Assembly: GCA_027924585.1 (NCBI GenBank)
Contig: BSBM01001719.1
Span: 10,869,001 to 10,933,000 of the forward strand
Direction of reading: 5' to 3'
Length of the DNA stretch: 64,000 nucleotides
From: Larix kaempferi
Lineage: Eukaryota > Streptophyta > Pinopsida > Pinales > Pinaceae
Made by a program: the position numbers and the translations under genes. The notes beneath the pieces are model-generated. The model was not told where the DNA came from, searched no databases, and saw only the letters and a program-made list of their open reading frames with translations. Below, one piece after another: positions 56,013 to 64,000 of this stretch. Positions within the stretch are counted from its first letter, which is position 1. Each line of letters begins with the position of its first letter.

Positions 56013-56211
56013 TTTAATGATCTGTTTCTGCCTTCTTGTTCTAGGTGCCTTCTATATTGGATTATACACTACTATATAGTACAGGAAGTCTGCAGACTCA
56101 TTTTGAAGCATGTAATAAGCTAAGATAGAAGCCACTGATCACTTTTGTGCTCACTGCAAGTCTCTTGCAATTCTTTTATAATGAAATCTTTACTAGTTTT
56201 ATTGAAAAAAA
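56013..56211 (+). mobile_element. LINE-3 3' UTR and poly(A)
   Basis: TTTTATAATGAAATCTTTAC followed by TAGTTTTATTGAAAAAAAA ends the element at about 56211. This kind of 3' end is usual for plant L1 LINEs. Confidence 0.7.
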
Positions 56212-56644
56212 ATTGTTACATTTTTATGTTAGTTTAACAATTAGTCTTATTTAGACTTGGACCAAAATATTATTTGGATTGACTTAATTTTCTTTAAATA
56301 AGGGTGATGAGCTGAATTATGATAAGTTCTTATCACATGTATAAAATAAAATAATACAAAACTATACAAGACAAATAAAATAAAACAAAACCACGAAAAA
56401 AAGAATCACTATAAAACTCTATCTATACCTAAAATTTTGGAACGATCTATGGATACATAAAACACTATATGTACCTAAAAATTTGTAAATTTCTACCCAT
56501 AGCTAAACATTTGACAATCTTAATTTTAACATAAATTAAACTACTCTTTTAACTTCCTCCTCATTCCATATATCCATACTATTTTCAATTATAGTGTATA
56601 TCATAGTTACCAAATTAGAATTTGAATACAGATTTGAATTCTAT
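56212..56644. other. AT-rich intergenic sequence
   Basis: No gene recognised. Confidence 0.5.
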
Positions 56645-56977
56645 AAGATTCACAAATAATTAGTATTAAAAAAACTATTTTGATAAAAATTCTCAAGTAT
56701 ATTAAAATAAACATATAAAAAATAATTATTAAGTAATTGGTAATAAGTTGAAATAACATATAACTATAAATACATATACATATAAATATTAAATTTAACT
56801 GTTAGAATAAGATAAATGATTAACAAAAGGCAAAGAGGCTAATTCCTTTAAACTGTAAATGAATTATGATTAAAATAAAATGGGTTATGATTAAAAAATA
56901 ATGCAGAGAATTTTCTAACTAGTATAAACAATCCTGAGGCTTTAAAGGATGCAACAATTCCTTCCTTTTATAGGTTA
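56645..56977 (+). repeat. Direct repeat A (partner 59339-59658)
   Basis: AAGATTCACAAATAATTAG to CCTTCCTTTTATAGGTTA. It matches the partner closely, with a TATA-like end (CTTTTATAGG against CTTTTATACG). It could be a duplicated promoter region. Confidence 0.85.
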
Positions 56978-58930
56978 TAGACGTTGTCTTTATGAGTATT
57001 TTCTTGGACAGGAACACAAATGTTAGAGGGACAAGGCTAAGATGCAAGTTTCGAACAACAATGAATTGAATTTGACTGTATACTTCGCCACATGAACCGC
57101 ACTTTCGAATTTTCGTATTAATTGGCCTGATTTAGCTGACTTTGGTAACCATGGTGTATATGTCATGTACACTTTAAATGATATATACAACAACCAAACT
57201 TACACAACTTGACACACAAATCAAATACTCTACCCAATTGACATATCGATGTCATTTGTGGTTTATGTTAAGAACCCATGTTTGTGGGACTTTTTCTCAC
57301 TCTCATTCGCTATCTTTGGCCATGAGTCAACGTTAATGCAATTACATATATTCATATTATCGTGAGCACCTTAAAATGATATATGTTGCTTTATATATAT
57401 TTATATATATAGTGTTACATTGAGTTGCACAAGGTAATAACAGAAATTTTTTCCAGTCCCAGAAGTGCACAATCTATCCCAGAGTACACTATTTCTCAAA
57501 TTGTGAAATCAATTCATAAACTTACTAGTATGAGATCTTTTCAACTTGAATCGATACCTAGCTTAATGATATGGTTAATATTTCAATTTTTCCCCACTTT
57601 CCTTAAAAGGGGTGGATCTTCCACAAAATATCATTGCATTCACAATGCACACCTCCCTTAAATTTGTATCAACGACGCACCAGGCCATATGATATGACCG
57701 CTACCAAGTACAAACTTCATGCCCAATCATTTACACGATGGTATTTATATGCAAGTTATATATTAATGCAAAACAAAGAAGTGTTGAGGTCAACACGTTG
57801 TCACACCCTCGGCTCCAAATTCAAAGGGTTGATGTCCGCAAGATGAAGCTAATGAAGGATCATATAAATAATTTATCCCAAAATCTAGAAATTCCAATCT
57901 AATGTCAAACATTGGCATTTAGAAAAAATGAAGTGGCGTCATTAACAAACTAATATACCAAACCAGTCACTATATGTCCCTAGAAGGGTAATAATAAAGA
58001 TATAACATTAAAACTATTTATTTTTTCATAAAAATAGGAAAATTTCATCACAAAATTATGTCCCTTCCTTTCGGCTGGTAGGGACTCTATGAATCACGTT
58101 TCATTTTTTTATTAAACTGCACACAAATAAAAAAAATCATCCTAATTTTCGTGTAAATAGTTTTTCTCGATAAATCATATGATCGAAGCTTCTTTATCCA
58201 CCTATCAACAAATATGAGCTCTTATTTGGCCTCATCCCGAAGCAAAAACAAAATATATCATAGTTTTATTATGTTTTTCTAGTTGAAAAATGGAAGGACA
58301 TAGATTAATGCTACCACTGTTGATAGCATTAGTTCATACATTTAATGTTTAACATCAATTGTGTTTGATTTCCCTAGTTCGTTTAGTCTTCACTATAGTA
58401 TGAGTTCTATACATACCTGCATGCAATGCACATGCCACTGTCTTATTTTTATCTACATTGCATTACATGGTATTGGCATGATCTGTCCTTGACATGATTT
58501 AGGTTTGTAGGCTTTGCTTTTGGGTGTCAATCGAAATCCATAATATTCATTTTTTTACTATTGATACAGTCTATAATCATCCTAACACATTTGTCATGTT
58601 AGGTTGATCATCTCAGCTCCTAGCCTGCATGTGCATGTTTGTGAGTTGTTTCTTTATTCTTTCTATTATTGCTACCCAAAATCATGGCCATGGTATGTGT
58701 GCTTAATGTTTTTTTCAAATAAAGAACCAACAATAACAGGTTTAGAAACACCCTTCATGTTGATAACTCCCTTTTCGTTCTCTTCTTGTGTCACAGACTT
58801 GATCGATCATCTACATGTGGTCCGACAAAATAGATCGGTATTTTTAGTCAATTCGATGAGAGCAACGCTGCTATCACTATAATCTTGCCTTCAGAGGTAA
58901 TCTCTGAAAGGGTATAATCCATTAGAAAGA
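56978..58930. other. Unassigned sequence between the direct repeats
   Basis: No gene recognised. 57030-57160 reads in one frame with one stop as NLTVYFAT and TALSNFRINWPDLADFGNHG, protein-like but not identified. Frames at 57425 and 58604 show no domain. Confidence 0.4.
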
Positions 58931-59260
58931 ATTTTTTTAATTTTAGCTTATCCACGAATTTGGACAACTCAAGATGAGTGAGACTTTGGACTTGCAAAGC
59001 TTGCTAATTTTTCTCTTCAGTATATTGTGGCTTTGTAATTAGAGCATTTCCATGATTTGACAGGTGTGTCAATAGATGGTGAGGAAGTGCAACCTTCCAC
59101 CAACATACGAGAGCAAAGAAAAGTGGAAAAGAAGACTTTTTACACCAGACTTAGCACCCACAAAGCAAGCAAAGGAGTGGATAAGTGGAACGTAGAGATG
59201 GTTGTACCAATTTCCATAATTGTCCTGATTCATAAGAGTTAAACTTTCACACGTTTTAGA
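58931..59260 (+). pseudogene. Possible receptor-like kinase remnant
   Basis: 58993-59016 encodes DFGLAKLA, the activation-segment start of plant receptor-like kinases. An in-frame TGA directly precedes it; a two-base change would give KMSDFGLAKLA, the expected context. The sequence after it does not continue into a recognisable kinase C-lobe, so the match rests on about ten residues and could be chance. A 61-codon frame at 59057 has no family signature. Confidence 0.3.
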
Positions 59261-59338
59261 TATTCCTCACAGTAAATCTTAGCATTTACACCTTTTAGAA
59301 AGTTTTAAATTTTGATGATTTTTTTTGGATATGTTACA

Positions 59339-59658
59339 AAGATTCACAAATGATTAGTATTCAAAATTTTAATTTGATAAAAATTCTCGAGTATATTAAA
59401 ATAAACATATAAAAACTAATTATTAAGTAATTGGTAATAAGTTGAAATAACATATCAACTATAGATATTAAATTTAACTATGCCGAATAAGATAAATCAT
59501 TAACAAAAGGAAAAGAGGCCAATTCCTTTAAACTGTAAAGGAATTATTATTAAAAATAAGATGGGTTATGATTAAAAAATAATGCAGAGAATTTTTTAAC
59601 TAGTATAAACAATCCTGAGACTTTAAACGCTGCAACAAATCCTTCCTTTTATACGTTA
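59339..59658 (+). repeat. Direct repeat B (partner 56645-56977)
   Basis: It ends exactly at the poly(T) of LINE-2, so LINE-2 inserted into this copy just after CTTTTATACGTTA. Its continuation should lie beyond LINE-2 outside the window. Confidence 0.85.
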
Positions 59659-59886
59659 TTTTTTTTTTTAACATATGCGGTTAAGATTTATTTGTATAAA
59701 AAAGTTTGTTGAGCAGAGTTACATTGTGTAGGAGAATGCCTGCACTTCAAAACAATTGGGTAGCCAGTTCTCTACTATCATCATTTTCAATAGGCTGAGA
59801 TTGAATCCCCTATCAACTAGACGCTATACCAACTGACAATGACAACATATTGCTACGAAAAGAGCAAACTAACAGCTTATAACCAG

Positions 59887-60638
59887 CTAGGCGCTGTTCC
59901 AAAGAGATACCCCTCGCTGCAAAATGACAAGTCCCAGAATTTTCATTAGTTGATTCCTCAGATCAACGCTCTCACAGCAGTTTTCATTGACTGTTTCCTC
60001 TACTTGCTGACTATAGCCATTAGCCGGTCTGAGCTTCATTGCCTCATTTAGATCGCAATTCCCCCTATCGCATTTCCCCATTTAGAACTCAATTCTTTCC
60101 ATTAACTTGCTTATAACAAGCCTGACGGTCTACTCCAACAATGTCCCATGAAATACCTTCTTATTCCAATTCCCCACTTTGGTTCGCAGAGTTTGAATCT
60201 GGGCTTCTAGAATCTCTCCACGATCATTCAATGTACTAATCGATTGTTCATTTTTACCGGAATTGCTCCCACTTAAATCCTTGCTTTCCAAATCTGTCAT
60301 GACTTCAGGTTTTTCCAACAATTGATTTCCCAGTCTTGACCATGATCCCTATGTTGAAAACCAAGCCATAATGGGTCGTGTTTATGAAAAAGAACAGACC
60401 GATCTGTGAGGGGTAGGGTGATGTCTCCACGACTGCCTATAGACTGGAAAATCAAACTCAGATATGTATGTAAGCTAATGCCTCTCCCGTGATGCCCATG
60501 TGAGGACAATAAACAAATGTCCTTTCCTCTTGAATCCCAAATGTGATTGAGACCATGGCTTAAAAATTGCTGCAGAGCGTGATTAACCAGAGTTTGTAAT
60601 GCAAACAAAATTCTAAGAACGCTTGTCAAGGGACCCAA
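59887..60638 (-). pseudogene. LINE-2 coding region after RNase H, coiled coil
   Basis: Minus-strand frames give LNHIWDSRGKDICLLSSHGH, then ITLPLTDRSVLFHKHDPLWL, then (another frame) MTDLESKDLSGSN and LNDRGEILEAQIQTLRTKVG, a short coiled-coil-like heptad stretch. Position and order (NHI...DI block, then coiled coil, then tail) parallel the region after RNase H in LINE-3. At least one frameshift separates the parts. Function unknown. Confidence 0.45.
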
Positions 60639-60739
60639 ACATTGCTGCTAATAGCATGACTGCTATAAAGTACCCCCTTATTTAGATTGGCACCTTCATT
60701 GGCTTTACAATCTGCTTCTTGATTATTAGCACACAGGAC

Positions 60740-61171
60740 CTAGTAGAAAATGATTGAGTCGAATTCGCTGGCGAGATATTTGAGCAGGCTGTGCAATTTT
60801 GTAGCGGGACTTTTCTTGTTCATTGTTAAGTTCCTAGCCTCCCTTATGATGATCATAGAGTCACCGTAGATCGCTAAATTAGTGATGCCCACTTCTCTCG
60901 CTATCTCCAGTCCTTTAATAACAGCCAACCTTTCTGCATTGTTATTCGTGTGCCTTCCTATTCCCTAGGCATAGTCCTTCAAGTTGTTACCCGTGGAGTC
61001 ATAGAGAACTCCACCTGCGCCTGCCAACCCTGGATTGCCTTTCGAGGCTCCATCAAAAAAGAGTGTGTTACAACCAACATTAATCTTCCAGGTCTGAAGC
61101 TCCTCCTTGCTCATTCTAAGGTGCCACTTCAGAATGCTAGGACGCCTTGACTTGATCGGAGTATTGAGCAA
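60740..61171 (-). pseudogene. LINE-2 RNase H
   Basis: Minus strand: LFFDGASKGNPGLAGAGGVL (catalytic Asp in DGAS), NNNAERLAVIKGLEIAREVG (catalytic Glu) and LAIYGDSMIIIREARNL (GDS). The three acidic active-site residues are kept, unlike LINE-1 and LINE-3. A stop or frameshift near 60960 separates the halves. Confidence 0.85.
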
Positions 61172-61299
61172 TGGGTTTGGAGATAAAAAAATCTATTGCC
61201 CAAGTTTTTTATTCCACAGTAAGAGGCTCCTTTGTGATGCTATGCATTCCCGTACTTAACAAGGATTCAATCTAGAGGGCTTTGGCCAATGCAAGAACA

Positions 61300-62322
61300 C
61301 GGGCATGGGAGGATATAACACCTTCAAACACTTCCTGATTTCTCGCTGTCCAAAGTCTCCAACAGATGAATTTGGGGAGGGCTTCCCATGCTCTTTTTAG
61401 GTCAGGTTTTTTTTGTAATGATCCCTGGAAGTAATCCCTCCAATTGGCAAAGAGGTCGTTCTAGCATGTTGGAAGAGTTACTTCAAAATTCAGCTCCAGA
61501 TAAGCCCTGTGCCACACCTCCTATGCAAACTTGCAACTAAAAAACAAATGCTCAATTGTTTCCTCCGATTTTTTGCAGAGGGTACATCTCGCTGGTCTCT
61601 CAATTCCCTTCCTTTTAAGATTCTCAGCAGAAAGGATTTTTTTATGTGCTAGTATCCAATTGAATGCATTAACCTTTGGAAGGGTGTCTTTATTCCAGAC
61701 CTTGGCCCATTTTTTGTCATCATCCCTATTGCTTCTGTCGAACGATTGATAACCAGGTTTTGATTGTGTAAACCCCCTGCTTTCCCCATCCTCTTTTGTC
61801 AGACATTTGTTTGTGGATTGGAATAGCTACATTTAAAAGGCTTAGTAGAGTTTCATAATCTAACTTTAACTCACATGGGACTGGCAGAGAACGCCATCCC
61901 GCCCACATTCCATTCTCAAACCATTCTGAGAGATCAAACAAGGTGTGGATGCCACTTCTGTCCATCCAGTCTTTAAGAGCAATGAAATTATGAAGGTACA
62001 TGATGGGGGATCTTACATCATGGCCTAGCTTGTCACCCCAAATTTTTATCTTCTTGCCGTTGCCAGGAACCCAATATAAGAGTGACTGCAGAATAGGGGC
62101 TTCTTTCTTACATAGTTTCCAAATGGGAGAACCTATTTTGCTGGAATCAATGTTATCCACGCATCTTATTCTATTCCCAACCATGTATTTCTTACATAAA
62201 ATTTCTTTCCACCATGATTTTCTACCTGAAACGACTCTCCACAGAATCTTGGCACCAAGAGCTATATTCATGTGAGAGGAATTGTGAATGCCGGCCCCTC
62301 CCGAATCTTTCTTGCTGCACAC
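61300..62322 (-). pseudogene. LINE-2 RT-connection and zinc-binding region
   Basis: One frame from 62322 to 61726 gives ILWRVVSGRKSWWKEILCKK, YWVPGNGKKIKIWGDKLGHD and DKRGWGKQGVYTIKTWLSIV. The continuation gives AENLKRKGIERPARCTLCKK and SEETIEHLFFSCKFA (zf-RVT, about 61620-61530), then WRLWTARNQEVFEG. This is the best preserved version of this region among the three LINEs. Confidence 0.85.
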
Positions 62323-62333
62323 CTTATCCCAAC

Positions 62334-62929
62334 TCAGGAGATGGAATTTTTTAGTTCCATTGAGCTTTCCTCCCTACAACAAAACCTTCTTAGTTCTTTA
62401 GTGATCTTATGAATAACACTTTGAGGGGCTAACGAAATAGAGCTGATATATATGTGATAGGCAGAGAGGACCGAGTTAATCAGAATAATTTTTCTGGCAA
62501 GATTGAGCCATCTAAACCCCCATGAGGTAATTTTGGCCTTGAGCTTGTCAATCAGAGCTTTCCAATCCAATGCTTTCTTGTTACTTTTGAAAATGGGGAT
62601 ACCTAAATAAACAAAGGAGTTCCATACAACATTACCTTCAAATCCCAAAATCCTGGCAATTTTAATTAAAGTATCTTTGGACAATTCCAACTGTAAATCT
62701 TGGACTTCATAATATTTACTTTACCATCCAAAGCTCTGATAAATGTATTTAAGGATCTTTTAAATCTTTCCGCTATAATAGTAGAAGCCCCTCCCAACAT
62801 AATTGTATCATCCGCAAATTGTGCATGATTTACTGCACATACACCTCTTGCGATCTTTATCCCCTTTAACTCCCCCAACCTTTGTAGTTGGCTGAGCTTC
62901 CGACTCAGAGACTCAGCAACCAAGAGATA
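62334..62929 (-). pseudogene. LINE-2 reverse transcriptase, C-terminal part
   Basis: Minus strand: LVAESLSRKLSQLQRLGELK, motif C AQFADDTIMLGG with FADD at 62818-62807 intact, KVNIMKSKIYSW, then YLGIPIFKSNKKALDWKALI and WLNLARKIILINSVLSAYHI. A frameshift occurs near 62670. The palm N-terminal motifs and endonuclease are missing because the Copia element interrupts the gene at 62930. Confidence 0.88.
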
Positions 62930-63059
62930 TGTTGATGTATATGTAACTTCGGAATGTATTTCATATATGCATGTTGTATGTACTCCTATAGAGATTGTAT
63001 TATTCCTCTATACGGAAGTGTCGTCATTTATATTGTAAATGTCGCAACTTATACTTGAT

Positions 63060-63192
63060 GGGTTATTAGGCCACCTTGTTGGGGTCGGCCCTGTATAAGT
63101 CATGTGGGTCGAAGGGTTATTAGACCACCCTATTGGGGGTAGGCCATGTGGGTTGAAGAGTTATTAGACCACCCTATTGGGGGTCGGCCCAG
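63060..63192 (+). repeat. Tandem repeat in Copia-2 LTR
   Basis: GTTATTAG(G/A)CCACC(C)T(T/A)(G)TTGGGG(G)T(C/A)GGCC recurs three times, at about 63061, 63115 and 63160. Confidence 0.8.
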
Positions 63193-63258
63193 TCAGCATT
63201 ATGTTATGTGGTTAAGTTCGAGCCTACATGATTTATGTAAAATGCAAGTCAAGTCAAG

Positions 63259-63267
63259 TATAAATAA
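63259..63267 (+). promoter_or_regulatory. Probable TATA box of Copia-2
   Basis: TATAAATAA in the middle of the LTR; transcription would start about 30 bases downstream. Confidence 0.6.
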
Positions 63268-63574
63268 AGTGCGGGAGACACTCTATTTGATCACTCACTT
63301 CTCACTCATGCACTCAAGGAGGAGTGGAGCACTTATGGAGGAGGAGGATATGCTGCTAGGATATGTCTATCTCTTGGTTGTATCATTGCTCTATCTATCT
63401 CTGAGGAAGTTATTGGGGTTTTTCACCTTTATGGTTTTCCCCAAGTAAATCTTTGTGTCTCTTATGTGCTTGCATTATTGTCTCCATGATTGATATGCTA
63501 TAGATATGCTGTACATGTTGTTCTCTCAGTTAAGATCCTAGATTAGATTGAAGTAAATTCTGAAAATTTAAACA

Positions 63575-63586
63575 TGGAATCAGAGC
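63575..63586 (+). promoter_or_regulatory. Copia-2 primer-binding site
   Basis: TGGAATCAGAGC abuts the LTR; one base differs from the standard TGGTATCAGAGC. Confidence 0.85.
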
Positions 63587-64000
63587 TAGCCTGAAAGAAG
63601 GCATGATATGGCATGTATGACACTTGTTGCACTTACTATGCTAGGGATTGATATAACAAAAACCAGTCGTCGTAGCACTTTCACTATAAATCCGTTTTGG
63701 CGAAGGTACAGGTCGAAGATTAAATCCCCATGTACCTTGTGTCGAAAGGAAAACCTCTAATTCGTTGTACTTTGTGATTTATGATTTGTACAATATAGGG
63801 TTTATGCCTCTTCCAGATCTAAGTCAAAATCAGGTGACCTTGGGAAAAAGGTCATAACTTGGGCTAGGAAGCTCCAAATGAAATTTCGTAAAAATTGACA
63901 GGTAGTACACAGAATGTACTATCTCAAGAAAATTTTTCAGAGGCCGAAGTTGAAACAGTGACACGTGGCAGGCCGTACAAGTTCGCTCTCCTGTATTATC
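63587..64000 (+). mobile_element. Copia-2 interior, incomplete
   Basis: Leader sequence downstream of the primer-binding site. No coding domain is reached before the window ends. Confidence 0.65.

Larger units (their letters stand above)
59659..62929 (-). mobile_element. LINE-2, broken by a Copia element
   Basis: Minus-strand L1-type LINE. T11 on the plus strand at 59659-59669 is its poly(A). From right to left: end of RT, RT-connection, zf-RVT, RNase H, and a further coding-like region. The 5' part is cut off at 62929 by a Copia LTR and lies beyond the window. Domain motifs agree with LINE-1 and LINE-3, but the copies are clearly diverged. Confidence 0.88.
62930..63574 (+). repeat. 5' LTR of a Copia element (Copia-2)
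   Basis: 645 bp, TGTTGATGTATATGTAAC to AATTTAAACA, with TG...CA ends, directly followed by a Copia primer-binding site. TATAAATAA at 63259-63267 is a probable promoter. A two-to-three-fold tandem unit (GGTTATTAGACCACCCTATT, GGGGGTCGGCC) lies at 63060-63192. Confidence 0.88.

Overview
This window is nuclear DNA of a land plant with a large, repeat-rich genome. The evidence is one intron-bearing WRKY transcription-factor gene with the plant-specific conserved intron, Ty1/Copia and Ty3/Gypsy LTR retrotransposons with plant-type primer-binding sites, and three plant L1-type LINEs. The low gene density, the very long LTRs (1.0-2.8 kb) and the deep nesting of old elements would suit a gymnosperm, but the sequence alone does not prove that. 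I see no RNA genes, CRISPR arrays or bacterial-type operons.

Layout. 1-922 is the truncated end of a gag-only Copia element. 1343-4337 is a complete copy of the same family (240-bp LTRs, target duplication AGATG), coding only for a Gag-like protein. It sits inside a segment (921-5216) whose flanks recur at 35304-36304. 5217-12630 is AT-rich and gene-poor, with a CACTA-like non-autonomous DNA transposon (6392-7215), microsatellites and tandem duplications. 12850-32650 is one minus-strand LINE (LINE-1), split by a 12-kb Tat/Athila-like Gypsy element (13536-25512, duplication CAAAG) and by a solo LTR (26317-27973, duplication AGTGC). 33741-34723 is the only intact host gene: a three-exon, 198-residue group IIc WRKY protein with the WRKYGKK variant. 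36305-41360 holds a foldback structure, a Copia-type LTR and otherwise unrecognised sequence. 41365-56211 is a plus-strand LINE (LINE-3), split by a gag-pro-only Gypsy element (41460-50831) and by a 2.8-kb minisatellite-filled solo LTR (51239-54024, duplication AAGGA). 56212-59658 carries a 330-bp direct repeat and a possible receptor-kinase remnant. 59659-62929 is a third LINE (LINE-2, minus strand), broken in its reverse transcriptase by a Copia element whose 5' LTR and leader run to the window end.

The elements show a clear order of events: LINEs first, then LTR elements inserted into them, each marked by a target-site duplication at the break in the LINE reading frame. Two features look less ordinary: non-autonomous LTR elements that keep gag (or gag-pro) but have no polymerase, both with clustered GC-rich stem-loops in their leader or LTR; and a coiled-coil coding region after RNase H that LINE-2 and LINE-3 appear to share.
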